64,000 nucleotides of DNA from Sphingomonas sp. A2-49 (GCF_025548555.1 NZ_JAJLPA010000001.1:558001-622000); one strand, 5' to 3'. Positions 35,510 to 44,262 are shown, counted from the stretch's first letter. Translations and numbers: made by a program. Notes: generated by a model from the letters alone, not told the origin.

Positions 35510-36685
35510 ATGCGCGCACTTTGCTGGCATGGGAAAGGCGACGTTCGCGTCGACACGGTTGCCGATCCGGAAATCAAGCATCCCCGCGACGCCATTATCA
35601 AGATCACCGCCTGCGCGATCTGCGGCTCCGATCTTCATCTGCTCGACGGTTATCAGCCGACGATGGAGGCGGGCGACATTCTCGGCCACGAGAACATGGG
35701 CGAAGTCGTCGCGTTGGGCTCGGAGGTGACCAACCTTAAGATCGGCGACCGCGTCGTCGTCCCCTTCACGATCAGCTGCGGCGAATGCTGGTTCTGCAAG
35801 AAGGGGCTGTTCTCGCTTTGCGACACGACCAATCCCAACGCGGAGATAGCGATCAAGGCGATGGGCCATTCGCCCGCCGGGCTGTTCGGCTTCAGCCACA
35901 TGCTGGGCGGCTATTGCGGCGGGCAGGCCGAGTATCTTCGCGTGCCGATGGCCGATGTCGGCCCAATCAAGGTGCCCGACAACGTCACCGATGAACAGGC
36001 GCTGTTCCTGTCGGACATCTTCCCGACCGGCTATATGGGCGCGGAGAACGCGCAGATCGAACCGGGCGATACCGTCGCCATCTGGGGCTGCGGCCCGGTC
36101 GGACAGTTCGCGATCCGCTCCGCGATCATGATGGGCGCGGGCCGCGTGATCGCGATCGACGAGGTGCCGGAGCGCCTCGCCATGGCCGAGGCCGGCGGCG
36201 CGGAAACGATCAACTTCGCCGATACCGACGTCTATGACGAGCTGATGGCCCGCACCAAGGGGCGCGGCCCCGACAGCTGCATAGACTGCGTCGGACTGGA
36301 AGCGGCGGGGCACGGTGCCGCCGATGCGGTGATGGACAAGGTGAAGGCGGCCGCGTTCCTGGCGACCGATCGCGTTCACGTTCTTCGCCAGGCGATCATG
36401 AGCTGTCGCAAGGGCGGAACCATCTCGGTTCCCGGCGTCTATGTCGGCATGGCCGACAAGCTCCCGATGGGTGCGGCGATGAACAAGGGGCTGACGTTCA
36501 AGATGGGCCAGACCCATGTGCAGCGCTACACCCACCCGCTGATGGCGAAGATCGAGGCGGGCGAGATCGACCCAAGCTTCGTCATCACCCACCCTGCCAG
36601 CCTGGAGGATGCGCCGGAGATGTACCGGAAGTTCCGGGACAAGGAGGACGGCGTCATCAAGGTGGTGTTGCGCCCGCACGGCTGA
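35510..36685 (+). CDS. Zinc alcohol dehydrogenase, formaldehyde-dehydrogenase-like
   Basis: The 391-residue MDR enzyme resembles glutathione-independent formaldehyde dehydrogenases. Catalytic zinc ligands are in CAICGSDLH and LGHENMG; the structural site is [15 protein letters not shown]. The nucleotide motif is [13 protein letters not shown], and a 20-residue insert (about 112-135) with [19 protein letters not shown] is typical of the family. The AGGA-type site GGAGAA precedes the ATG. It ends the oxidoreductase block and is followed by a strong hairpin. Confidence 0.92.
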   Translation: MRALCWHGKGDVRVDTVADPEIKHPRDAIIKITACAICGSDLHLLDGYQPTMEAGDILGHENMGEVVALGSEVTNLKIGDRVVVPFTISCGECWFCKKGLFSLCDTTNPNAEIAIKAMGHSPAGLFGFSHMLGGYCGGQAEYLRVPMADVGPIKVPDNVTDEQALFLSDIFPTGYMGAENAQIEPGDTVAIWGCGPVGQFAIRSAIMMGAGRVIAIDEVPERLAMAEAGGAETINFADTDVYDELMARTKGRGPDSCIDCVGLEAAGHGAADAVMDKVKAAAFLATDRVHVLRQAIMSCRKGGTISVPGVYVGMADKLPMGAAMNKGLTFKMGQTHVQRYTHPLMAKIEAGEIDPSFVITHPASLEDAPEMYRKFRDKEDGVIKVVLRPHG

Positions 36686-36690
36686 CAAAA

Positions 36691-36725
36691 TAACCGGCGC
36701 CTCCAAGCTTCGGAGACGCCGGTTA
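36691..36725 (+). terminator. Hairpin after the formaldehyde-dehydrogenase-like gene
   Basis: TAACCGGCGCCTCC and GGAGACGCCGGTTA pair over 14 bases with one C-A mismatch around a 7-base loop. It starts six bases past the stop codon and four A residues precede it. It also lies downstream of the copD gene on the other strand, so it can work in both directions. Confidence 0.65.
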
Positions 36726-36928
36726 CCACCTCATCAGCCTTAGCTAGTCCAGCAAATGCCGGGACTGAACACTGGGGAACGGCTATCGCCTTTAAACGGT
36801 GTAGGCGCCGTCCTGGAGCCCGATAGCAACTACGCCATGTCCTCTGCAGGTTAGCTCATTGCGCCTGATCGCTCGTATCAGAGCAAGCAGCAGCCACGCC
36901 GCCGAAGCGTTTCACTTTCGCTCGCGCC

Positions 36929-37858
36929 TCACCTTGCCGACGCGAGAGGCTCGAGCGTTCCCAGCCAAGCCACCACCGCTAGAAGCGTGACGGCGCAGGT
37001 CGCCTCGGCCGCGAGGCTGCGTCGTAAGGCGACGAGTGCACCGCGATGATCGGACGCGGCGATCGATCGCTCGAACATCGGCGTAAGTCGAAAACGGTTG
37101 AGCGACGCGAGCGCGAGCATCACGCCGAAAAGCGCGAGCTTGGCGATCAGGATCTGGCCGTAGCGCGTAGCCGGGAGGGCCGGCAGATTGGCGAGGCCGA
37201 CCAGCAGCCACGCGTTGACGACACCCGTGATGACGATCGTGCCGACCAGGATCGTGCCGACCATGCCGAACCCGTGCAGTGCGCGGTGCGTCAGGGTCAG
37301 ATGGGCGGCGTCGACGCGGCCGACCGGCCGGGCGACCAGAAGCCCGAGCCCGAGCAGGGCTCCGGCCCAGGCTCCGCCCGCAAGCAGGTGGAGAATGTCG
37401 GCGCCCAGATGCACCCAGCCAACAGCGCCCTCGTCCATCGCGCCGTGTCCTGTCCAAGCAAGTGTGGCGAGCGCCACAGCCGCAGCGAACGTCACCAAGC
37501 CGAGCAAAGCCGCGCGACCGGCTGCCACGAGGGCCGCGCCCGACGCCACCACGAGCGCAGCCATGCGCGCTTCCCACGCGGTGCCCGTCGCGGACCCGGA
37601 GAGGAGCATCCCGATCGCCTCCCGATCGACCGGCCAGGGCGGCGCCCCGGCCATCGCCGCCGCGAGCAGCGCGAGGGCGATCCCGGAGAACAGGAGGCCG
37701 AGGAGGCCGCTTCCGACGAGCCAGGGGCGCAAGGCGAGCGCGTCGGCGCGCTCGCCCGCTTTGAGGCCGTAGAGACTGAAGGCCGACAGGCCGAACAATC
37801 CGCTCAGCGTTGCATAAAGCGCGAAGCGAACCGCGATCAGCGGCCAGTCGGTCTCCAC
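36929..37858 (-). CDS. copD: Copper resistance protein CopD (membrane)
   Basis: CopD is an inner-membrane partner of periplasmic CopC in copper handling. The 309-residue product has eight hydrophobic segments and the CopD-domain pattern HLGADILHLLAGGAWAGALLGL with conserved His, plus LHGFGMVGTILVGTIVITG. GTG 37858 is chosen, following the copC stop by two bases. A longer frame to 37924 overlaps copC and is rejected. It is co-oriented with copC and diverges from the sigma-factor trio. Confidence 0.9.
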   Translation of the reverse strand: METDWPLIAVRFALYATLSGLFGLSAFSLYGLKAGERADALALRPWLVGSGLLGLLFSGIALALLAAAMAGAPPWPVDREAIGMLLSGSATGTAWEARMAALVVASGAALVAAGRAALLGLVTFAAAVALATLAWTGHGAMDEGAVGWVHLGADILHLLAGGAWAGALLGLGLLVARPVGRVDAAHLTLTHRALHGFGMVGTILVGTIVITGVVNAWLLVGLANLPALPATRYGQILIAKLALFGVMLALASLNRFRLTPMFERSIAASDHRGALVALRRSLAAEATCAVTLLAVVAWLGTLEPLASAR

Positions 37859-37860
37859 CC

Positions 37861-38232
37861 TTACTTGACCGCGAAGGCGAAGTTTCCGGCTACCCGGTGG
37901 GTGTCGACCGAGACCACGTGCCACGCGACGCTGTAGCGCCCCGCGGCGAGCGGCGCCTTGGGCGTGACGACGAGCGTCCGGCCATCATCGGCGACCCCGG
38001 CCGCAGCCGCGACCTTCATGGGCGGGTGCGCGGTGCCGCCATGCGCTGTCATCATCAGGTCCGCGCCCGAGAACTTCGGCATCAGCTTTTCGCTGAACCG
38101 AAGCGCGAGACGCGCTGGCTTGGCGACAGTCGCGTTCGGCGCCGGTGAGGCGGACAGCAACTTAGGGTGAGCCTGGGCGGCGCTGGCGAGCCCGAGGATG
38201 GCAAGGGCGGCAGGGGCTAGGGCGCGATGCAT
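37861..38232 (-). CDS. copC: Periplasmic copper-binding protein CopC
   Basis: The 123-residue CopC is secreted (signal peptide 1-22, ending ASAAQA) and mature protein starts HPKLLSASPAPN, with His at the new N-terminus as expected for the Cu(II) site. SVAWHVVSVDTHRVAGNFAF near the end supplies the other conserved His and Asp. It binds copper in the periplasm and hands it to CopD. It is divergent from the CnrYXH-like genes, with 119 bases between starts. Confidence 0.93.
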   Translation of the reverse strand: MHRALAPAALAILGLASAAQAHPKLLSASPAPNATVAKPARLALRFSEKLMPKFSGADLMMTAHGGTAHPPMKVAAAAGVADDGRTLVVTPKAPLAAGRYSVAWHVVSVDTHRVAGNFAFAVK

Positions 38233-38351
38233 GGGGTTACTCCGTGATGTTCTGTCCATTCTACGCGGCGAAGTCGCGCACCCCTCACGCGACCGATGAG
38301 GGATGATGGGCAGCGCTGCGTAACCAGTGTTAGAGGGGCGGAGTGGAAAAC

Positions 38352-38624
38352 ATGGATGATCTGGACAGAGCGTTGGCGAGATTGGCGGGAGCACCTGTTC
38401 CGGCCGCGCTCGACGACGTCGAAGCACGTGTTCTCGCCCGCATCGGCACCCGGCCGGTCGTGCGGCAGGCCGGGCTCGGCATCGGTGTGGTGACGGTCGC
38501 GGCGTTGGCGATCGGCATGATCGGAGCAGAGTTGCCGGCGACCGCGAGCCCCGCGGTGTCGCTCGCACCGCTTGGTGGGGCTTCGCCGCTCGCACCCTCG
38601 ACTTTGCTGATAGGCGAGCCGTGA
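38352..38624 (+). CDS. CnrY-like membrane anti-sigma factor
   Basis: The 90-residue protein has a short cytoplasmic N-terminus (MDDLDRALARLAGAPVP then DDVEARVLARIG), a single membrane segment (about 42-60) and a Pro/Ala-rich periplasmic tail. The size, topology and position before a CnrX-like sensor and an ECF sigma factor match CnrY of Cupriavidus, which holds its sigma factor at the membrane. GGAG precedes ATG 38352; GTG 38343 is an alternative. Its stop overlaps the next start (GTGA). Assigned from context and topology, as sequence similarity is limited by length. Confidence 0.75.
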   Translation: MDDLDRALARLAGAPVPAALDDVEARVLARIGTRPVVRQAGLGIGVVTVAALAIGMIGAELPATASPAVSLAPLGGASPLAPSTLLIGEP

Positions 38625-39061
38625 CCTCGACCAAGCGCGTCGTTCTGTGTGTCGTCCTCGCCTTTGTCGCGGCGATTGGAGGCGTGTTCGTCGGACGTGC
38701 GCTGTTGCCCCATCCCAAGCAGCCCGGTGCCGCGCTGCACGATGTATTGCACCACAAGCTCGCGCTCGATGCCGATCAGCAGGCAAAGCTGAAGGTTCTG
38801 GAGGACCGGTTCGCGGTGCAACGGAGCGCTCTCGAGCTGGAGTTGCGCGCGACCAATGCACGGCTCGCCGAGGCGATCGAGGCCGAGCACGGCAACGGTC
38901 CGCGGGTAACGGCCGCGGTCGATCAGAGCCATGCCGCGATGGGCGAGCTGCAGAAGGCCACGTTGGCGCACATCTTCGCCATGCGGCAGCTTCTGCGGGC
39001 CGATCAGACCTCCCAATTCGATGCTGCGGTGGTGAAGGCGCTCACCGACGGCCAGGGGTGA
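38621..39061 (+). CDS. CnrX-like periplasmic metal sensor
   Basis: The 146-residue protein is anchored by one N-terminal helix (about 6-26) and is otherwise periplasmic helix. The residues known to bind metal in CnrX (His42, His46, Glu63, His119, Met123) have counterparts here at His40, His44, Glu61, His117 and Met121, all shifted by two. SRVTAAVDQ-like and GELQKATLAHIFAMR segments match that family. It would sense Ni/Co-type or Cu ions and release the anti-sigma factor. GTG starts overlap the genes on both sides. It could be grouped with Spy-like heavy-metal sensors, but ligand spacing favours CnrX. Confidence 0.85.
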   Translation: MTSTKRVVLCVVLAFVAAIGGVFVGRALLPHPKQPGAALHDVLHHKLALDADQQAKLKVLEDRFAVQRSALELELRATNARLAEAIEAEHGNGPRVTAAVDQSHAAMGELQKATLAHIFAMRQLLRADQTSQFDAAVVKALTDGQG

Positions 39062-39651
39062 GCCTCGATTGGACCACGCTGTCCGATGGCGAGCTGGCGA
39101 CGCTCAGCATTGCCGGTCGGCAGGCCGCTTTTGCCGAAATCGTGCGGCGCTACCAACAGCCGGTGTTCCGGCTCGCGCGGGCTTGCGTCGGCGAACCGGA
39201 CGAGGCGCTCGACTTGGTGCAGGAGACGTTCGTCGCAGCACACCAGGCCCTCCCGCGCTACGACGGACAGCGCGCTATGAAGGCGTGGCTTTCGACGATC
39301 GCGATCAACAAGTGTCGTGACTGGGCGCGAAAGCGCGCTGTGCGCCGGTTCTTCTCGTTTGCGGCCCCCATCGATCATCGGGCCGAAGCTGTGGTGGACG
39401 ATCAGGTGGCAATCGACGACGGCGCAGCCGACCGCCAGGAGTTGGACCGGGTAACAGATGCCATTTCCGCTCTGCCCATGAATCTAAAAGAGGCTCTAGT
39501 GCTGCGCACCATCGAGGGTTTGAGCCAAGCCGAAACCGCCGACGTGCTGGGGATCAGCCAGAAGGCTGTCGAAACCCGCCTCTACCGTGCCCGCTCGCGC
39601 CTCCTCGAAAAGTTGAACACCGAACAAGGGATCGGCGTGCGGGACGCGTAG
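39058..39651 (+). CDS. ECF sigma factor, CnrH-like
   Basis: The 197-residue RNA polymerase sigma factor has region 2 (RACVGEPDEALDLVQETFV then LPRYDGQRAMKAWLSTIA) and region 4 (LKEALVLRTIEGLSQAETAD then LGISQKAVETRLYRARSRL). GTG 39058 overlaps the sensor stop (GTGA). Its place after the anti-sigma and sensor genes is the CnrYXH order, so it probably turns on metal-resistance genes nearby when the sensor binds metal. copA begins 45 bases later on the same strand. Confidence 0.93.
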   Translation: MSLDWTTLSDGELATLSIAGRQAAFAEIVRRYQQPVFRLARACVGEPDEALDLVQETFVAAHQALPRYDGQRAMKAWLSTIAINKCRDWARKRAVRRFFSFAAPIDHRAEAVVDDQVAIDDGAADRQELDRVTDAISALPMNLKEALVLRTIEGLSQAETADVLGISQKAVETRLYRARSRLLEKLNTEQGIGVRDA

Positions 39652-39696
39652 AAGGAGTGAAACGGGCCGGTAGCGGCCCACCTTCTAGGAGCTTTC

Positions 39697-40878
39697 ATGT
39701 CGCGCGTTCTCGACCGCCGCCAAGTGCTGCGCGGTGCCACCCTAGCCGGAAGCGGCCTTGCTCTGTCGGCCTATATGCCGGCGTGGGCGCAGCCGGTGTC
39801 CGCGGGCATCGCCAAGCCGTTGCCGACAGTTTCGGGCGACGACATTACGCTAAAGATCGCTCACCAGATGATGATGATCGACGGGCGGCAGAGCCACGCG
39901 ATCGGCATCAACGGCACCGTGCCCGCTCCGCTCATCCGCTTGCGCGAGGGGCAGAACGTGCGCCTCCACGTCGTTAACGATCTGGATGAGGAAACCTCTA
40001 TTCATTGGCACGGGCTGCTGGTGCCCTTTCAGATGGACGGCGTGCCCGGCATTGCCTTTCCAGGCATCCCGGCACGATCGACCTTCACCTACGAGTTCCC
40101 GATCATCCAGAGCGGCACCTACTGGTATCACAGCCACTCGGGGCTCCAGGAGCAGGAGGGGCACTACGGGCCGATCCTGATCGACCCAAAGGACCCCGAC
40201 TCGGTGCAGTTCGATCGCGAGCACGTCATCGTGCTGTCCGATCACAGCTTCCAGCACCCGCACTACCTGTTCGACCGCCTCAAGAAGGAGTCGGGCTACT
40301 TCAACCGCCAGCGTCAGACCCTAAGCGGGCTGCTGGCGGGCAAGGATCAGCCGCTCAAAGAGCGGCTGATGTGGGGCAAGATGCGGATGGACCCCGCCGA
40401 CGTCGCCGACGTGACCGCCTCGACCTACACCTATCTGGTCAACGGCCATGGTCCCAAGGACAACTGGACCGCGCTGTTCCGGCCGGGGGAGCGGGTGCGG
40501 CTTCGCTTCATCAACGCATCGTCCATGACGACCTTCAACGTCCGCATCCCTGGCCTGCCGATGACGATCGTCGCGGCCGATGGTTTGAACGTGCGCCCCG
40601 TTCAGATCGACGAGTTCCAGTTCGGTCCGGCCGAGACCTATGACGCGATCGTCACGCCGCCCGACATGCGCGCCTACACGCTGGTGGGCGAAAGCGTCGA
40701 TCGCTCCGGCATGGCGCGCGCGACGCTCGCACCCCGCGAGGGCATGGCTGCCGAGGTCCCGCCGCTGCGCAAGCGGCCGCTCGCGACCATGAAGGACATG
40801 GGCATGGGCGGCCATGACATGAGCACGATGGATCACGGTTCCATAAAGGGCATGGGGAGCGGTGCGACGGGCGCATAG
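39697..40878 (+). CDS. copA: Copper-resistance multicopper oxidase CopA, N-terminal part (interrupted)
   Basis: This 393-codon frame covers the first two cupredoxin domains of CopA, a periplasmic Cu(I) oxidase. It starts with a Tat-type signal (DRRQVLRGATLAGSG). Copper-site motifs HWHG (His103) and WYHSHSGLQ are present, but the type-1 site lies downstream. TAG at 40876-40878 ends it in the Met/His-rich linker; the remaining domain continues in the same frame at 40888. With read-through or repair, the protein would be 645 residues, normal for CopA. The frame is otherwise intact, so a nonsense change (or sequencing error) is the simplest cause. Confidence 0.88.
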   Translation: MSRVLDRRQVLRGATLAGSGLALSAYMPAWAQPVSAGIAKPLPTVSGDDITLKIAHQMMMIDGRQSHAIGINGTVPAPLIRLREGQNVRLHVVNDLDEETSIHWHGLLVPFQMDGVPGIAFPGIPARSTFTYEFPIIQSGTYWYHSHSGLQEQEGHYGPILIDPKDPDSVQFDREHVIVLSDHSFQHPHYLFDRLKKESGYFNRQRQTLSGLLAGKDQPLKERLMWGKMRMDPADVADVTASTYTYLVNGHGPKDNWTALFRPGERVRLRFINASSMTTFNVRIPGLPMTIVAADGLNVRPVQIDEFQFGPAETYDAIVTPPDMRAYTLVGESVDRSGMARATLAPREGMAAEVPPLRKRPLATMKDMGMGGHDMSTMDHGSIKGMGSGATGA

Positions 40879-40887
40879 GCTGGATCG

Positions 40888-41634
40888 ATGGCGGGCATGG
40901 ACCATAGCGGTATGGACCATGGCGCAGGTGCCGGTTTGATGCAGGGCATGGACCATTCCCAGATGAACCATGGTGCCGCCGGCGCTGCTGCCGGCGCCAT
41001 GGCCGGGATGGATCATGGGTCGGGTGCGATGCCGGGCATGACAGATGGGCAGCCGATGGCCGGCATGGACATGGGCAGCATGAACATGCGCGATTTCTCG
41101 AAGGCCCCGGGTGTGAAGAAGGGACCAGGCGTCCAGACCATTTCGGCGATGCCCATCGATCGCACCGGCGAGCCCGGTCAGGGGCTGGAGAATGTCGGGC
41201 ACCGCGTGCTGACCTATCGCGATCTGATTGCCCTGGACCGCAATCCCGACACGCGGGCACCCGAGCGCGAGATCAAGCTCCACCTTACCGGCAACATGGA
41301 ACGATACATGTGGGGCTTCGATGGCGAGAAGCTGTCGGAGAGTCCCGATCCGATCACCCTGCTGCACGGCGAGCGGGTGCGTGTCACCCTCATCAATGAC
41401 ACGATGATGGGGCACCCCATTCATATCCACGGTCACTTCTTCGACTTGGTGACGGGGAAAGGCGCTTACGCGCCTCGGAAGCATACCGTGCTCGTGCAGC
41501 CAGGCGGCACGGTGAGCTGGGACGTGACAGGCGAGGAAGGCGATTGGGCCTTCCACTGCCACATGCTCTACCACATGCACGCAGGGATGATGCGTGTCGT
41601 CCAGGTCCGCAAGGCCGGGGAGGCAGCAGCGTGA
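40888..41634 (+). CDS. copA: CopA C-terminal part (type-1 copper domain)
   Basis: This 248-codon frame holds the Met/His-rich linker (repeats such as MAGMDHSGMDHG, MAGMDMGSMNM) and the third cupredoxin domain with HPIHIHGHFFDL and HCHMLYHMHAGMM, which supply the trinuclear and type-1 ligands. It is in the same frame as 39697-40878, separated only by TAG and three codons. Its ATG lies nine bases after that stop, so restart is possible, but it has no signal peptide and could not be exported alone. Its stop overlaps copB (GTGA). Confidence 0.88.
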   Translation: MAGMDHSGMDHGAGAGLMQGMDHSQMNHGAAGAAAGAMAGMDHGSGAMPGMTDGQPMAGMDMGSMNMRDFSKAPGVKKGPGVQTISAMPIDRTGEPGQGLENVGHRVLTYRDLIALDRNPDTRAPEREIKLHLTGNMERYMWGFDGEKLSESPDPITLLHGERVRVTLINDTMMGHPIHIHGHFFDLVTGKGAYAPRKHTVLVQPGGTVSWDVTGEEGDWAFHCHMLYHMHAGMMRVVQVRKAGEAAA

Positions 41635-42845
41635 AGCGGTCACTCCTTCTCGCCGGCCTCGCCTCGGCAGTCGTCGCCAGCCCCGTGTCTGGGCAGAGCA
41701 TGGATCATTCCATGCACAACATGCCGGGGATGACCATGCCGGCGAAGCCCGCGGCCAAGGCTACCCCCAAGCCCGCGCGGAAAGCAGCCGCGAAACCTGC
41801 GACCAAACGGAAGGCCCCTGTTCGGCGCGCGGCCCCCCGTCGTGCCCCAGCCGCACTGGCGCCGGCGGCCGATCCGCACGCCGGTCACGACATGAGCGGG
41901 ATGCAGGGCATGAACATGGGCGGGCAGCAGGCCGCGCCCGCCCAGGACCCGCACGCCGGCCACGACATGTCCGCTATGCCCGGTATGGGCTCCCCGGCAG
42001 CAGCGGGGCAGGATCCGCATGCCGGGCATGACATGAGCGCGATGCCTGGTATGGCGATGGAGGGTAGCCAGGCAGGCGCCAAGGTCGGGACCGACCTTCT
42101 TCCCGGCAATAGGCCCGCTCCCGCGCCGTCCGGCGATCATCTCGCCGATCGCTTCTGGGGGGCGGACGCCATGGCCAACTCGCGCGAGAACGATCTGCGG
42201 CGCGAGCATGGCGGGATGACCTACTATCAGGTGCTCTTCAATCTCGCGGAGTATCAGGCCCGCAAGGGAAGCGATGGCTACCGCTGGGATGGCGAGGCTT
42301 GGATCGGGGGCGACATCAACCGGCTCTGGCTGAAGTCGGAGGGCGAAGGCGGCTTCGGCAAGTCGCTGGAGAGCGCCGAGGTGCAGGCGCTCTACAGCCA
42401 CGCCCTTGATCCCTACTGGAACCTTCAGGCCGGCGTCCGCTACGACTTCAAGCCGAACCCGTCGCGCACCTATGCGACGATCGGGATCGAGGGCCTGGCC
42501 CCCTACCAGTTCGAAGTGGAGGGAGCGCTGTTCCTCTCCGACAAGGGTGACGTGCTCGCCCGCGCCGAGGGCTATTACGACCAGCGCATCACCAACTACT
42601 TTGTTCTGCAGCCCAGGGTGGAGGCCAACTTCGCGGCCCAGGACGTGCGCGATACCGGTATCGGCTCCGGATTAACGGACCTGGAGGCCGGTCTGCGGCT
42701 TCGCTACGAGGGCCGCCGTGAGTTCGCGCCCTATGTCGGCGTGTCGTGGGAACGTCAGTTCGGCGACACCGCCCGCTTCTCGCGGGCACGGGGCGACGAC
42801 ACGGGCGGCTTCAGCTTCGTCGCCGGCGTGAGGACCTGGTTCTGA
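41631..42845 (+). CDS. copB: Outer-membrane copper resistance protein CopB
   Basis: The 404-residue protein has a signal peptide (about 1-22), a Met/His/Lys/Pro-rich N-terminal half with three copies of DPHAGHDMS (plus GM-rich tails), and a C-terminal CopB beta-barrel domain (GADAMANSRENDLRREHGG onward, ending in WF). C-terminal Phe suits an outer-membrane porin-like protein. GTG 41631 overlaps the copA stop. It probably sequesters or exports copper at the outer membrane together with CopA. The repeated metal-binding motif suggests high periplasmic copper load. Confidence 0.92.
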   Translation: MKRSLLLAGLASAVVASPVSGQSMDHSMHNMPGMTMPAKPAAKATPKPARKAAAKPATKRKAPVRRAAPRRAPAALAPAADPHAGHDMSGMQGMNMGGQQAAPAQDPHAGHDMSAMPGMGSPAAAGQDPHAGHDMSAMPGMAMEGSQAGAKVGTDLLPGNRPAPAPSGDHLADRFWGADAMANSRENDLRREHGGMTYYQVLFNLAEYQARKGSDGYRWDGEAWIGGDINRLWLKSEGEGGFGKSLESAEVQALYSHALDPYWNLQAGVRYDFKPNPSRTYATIGIEGLAPYQFEVEGALFLSDKGDVLARAEGYYDQRITNYFVLQPRVEANFAAQDVRDTGIGSGLTDLEAGLRLRYEGRREFAPYVGVSWERQFGDTARFSRARGDDTGGFSFVAGVRTWF

Positions 42846-43591
42846 GCCCGCGGCTCCGCCTCCACCTTGGAGCGAGCAAGATCCACCGCTGGCTTGCTCT
42901 CCTGATCGGCGCGCAGGCGATCGTCTGGTTCACCAGCGGGCTTGTGATGAGCCTGCTCCCGATCGACACGGTGCATGGCGATCACCGGATCGAACGGAAC
43001 GCCGAGCCGGCGCTGTCGAGCATACAAGGCTTCGCATCGTTACCTGCCTTGCTCGCGGCAGCCGGAGCGCCGGTCCGGCAGCTTCAGCACCGCATGCTGC
43101 TCGGGCGGCCGATCGTCGAGGCACAGCTTGTGGATGGTCACATCCGTCTGCTGGACGCCCGCACGGCTGCGCCAATTCCACCATTGGATGCCGGGGTGGC
43201 CGGGACAATCGCTCAGAAAGCGTATCGGGGGGCTGGTGTGCCCGCGCCCACCATCGAACGGGTCGAACAAGCCAGTACAGAGTATCGCGGGGCCTTGCCG
43301 GCATGGCGTGCCTCCTTCGCGGACGATGACGCCACCCGCATCTATGTAGCGGCCGAGACGGGACGGCTCACGGCGGTCCGGACAGGAACGTGGCGGCTGT
43401 ACGACTTCTTCTGGGGTCTCCACATCATGGATTGGACCGAGCACGAGCGGTTCAACACGCCGTGGCTCAACGCCTTTGCCGCAGGCGGTCTCGTCTTCGC
43501 GGTGTCGGGCGCAATCCTTCTTTTCATGCGCTGGCCGAGACGGTCGCGCCGCGTAGCCGGGGGGCGTAATTCCAGACAGGGAGTCGCATGA
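42842..43591 (+). CDS. PepSY-associated TM-like small membrane protein
   Basis: About 249 residues with an N-terminal membrane segment after SKIHRWLALLIGAQAIVWF, a periplasmic domain (about 60-200) and a second membrane segment near the end (AFAAGGLVFAVSGAILLFM). IHRW and the WGLHIMDWT segment are typical of PepSY/PiuB-like proteins near copper genes. No ATG or GTG is found at the expected position; CTG 42842 overlaps the copB stop (CTGA) and would be a rare start. Its stop overlaps the next gene (ATGA), which supports real translation of this frame. Confidence 0.75.
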   Translation: MSPRLRLHLGASKIHRWLALLIGAQAIVWFTSGLVMSLLPIDTVHGDHRIERNAEPALSSIQGFASLPALLAAAGAPVRQLQHRMLLGRPIVEAQLVDGHIRLLDARTAAPIPPLDAGVAGTIAQKAYRGAGVPAPTIERVEQASTEYRGALPAWRASFADDDATRIYVAAETGRLTAVRTGTWRLYDFFWGLHIMDWTEHERFNTPWLNAFAAGGLVFAVSGAILLFMRWPRRSRRVAGGRNSRQGVA

Positions 43592-44181
43592 TGGATGAGC
43601 ACAAAGGCAAAATGAACATGGGAATGGGCTACGGTCGCTTCGCGGCGATGGTGGCGACCTCGACCGTTGTCATGTTCGGGCTGATGTACGTGAACGTCTA
43701 TGCCCTCGGGCATATCGAGTTCAGCCAGACGCGGTTCTGGATGGCCTTCGTGATGGGCGCCACGATGGCGATCATCATGCTCCTCTTTATGTGGTCGATG
43801 TACAAGAACAAGCGGACGAATGCCGCGATCATCGGCGTTAGCATCGTGGTGTTCGCGCTCGCGCTGTGGCTCGTCCGCAGCCAGGAAACGGTGGACGACA
43901 TGAGCTACATGAAGGCCATGATCCCGCATCACTCGATCGCGATCATGACTAGCGAGCGCGCGCACATCAAAGATCCGGAGGTGCGGAAGATGGCGGACGG
44001 GATCATCGACGCGCAGGTCCGCGAAATCACGCAGATGAAGCGAGCCATTGCCAGGCTTGAGGCAAACCCAACGCCTGCGAATGCGCCCGACCTGCCCTCT
44101 TACCGTGACAAGCAGGTTCCCCCTCCCCCGCCTGAAACCGACGAGAGCGCCGGGGTGAATACGCTGCAGCCGATCCACTGA
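43588..44181 (+). CDS. DUF305 membrane protein
   Basis: The 197-residue protein has three membrane segments (about 20-40, 50-70, 80-95) followed by a DUF305 domain. The domain shows MIPHHSIAIMTSERAHIKDP with conserved HH and His, and the helix EITQMKRAIARLE. DUF305 proteins appear in metal-resistance clusters and may bind copper with His/Met. Its ATG overlaps the preceding stop. A hairpin lies 17 bases after its stop, and a secreted DUF305 follows. Confidence 0.9.
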   Translation: MMDEHKGKMNMGMGYGRFAAMVATSTVVMFGLMYVNVYALGHIEFSQTRFWMAFVMGATMAIIMLLFMWSMYKNKRTNAAIIGVSIVVFALALWLVRSQETVDDMSYMKAMIPHHSIAIMTSERAHIKDPEVRKMADGIIDAQVREITQMKRAIARLEANPTPANAPDLPSYRDKQVPPPPPETDESAGVNTLQPIH

Positions 44182-44197
44182 ATTCGATCCCGGGCGT

Positions 44198-44228
44198 GAG
44201 GGATACGGTCCGCACGCCCGTATCCCTC
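44198..44228 (+). terminator. Hairpin between the two DUF305 genes
   Basis: GAGGGATACGG and CCGTATCCCTC form a perfect 11-bp stem around a 9-base loop. There is no U-run after it. It may act as an attenuator or RNA-stability element inside the operon, or as a weak terminator. Confidence 0.45.
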
Positions 44229-44262
44229 CTGTGGGCGGGGGCATTTACGCAGCAGCGACACG

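Noticed and set aside
40321..41643. 440-codon ORF antisense to copA
   Set aside because: His/Arg/Ala-rich translation is the mirror of the Met/His-rich linker; no domain seen.
40700..42060. Repeated GM/HD-rich tracts as a CRISPR-like or tandem DNA repeat
   Set aside because: Repeats are imperfect at DNA level and in frame with CopA and CopB metal-binding segments; they are protein repeats, not a CRISPR array.
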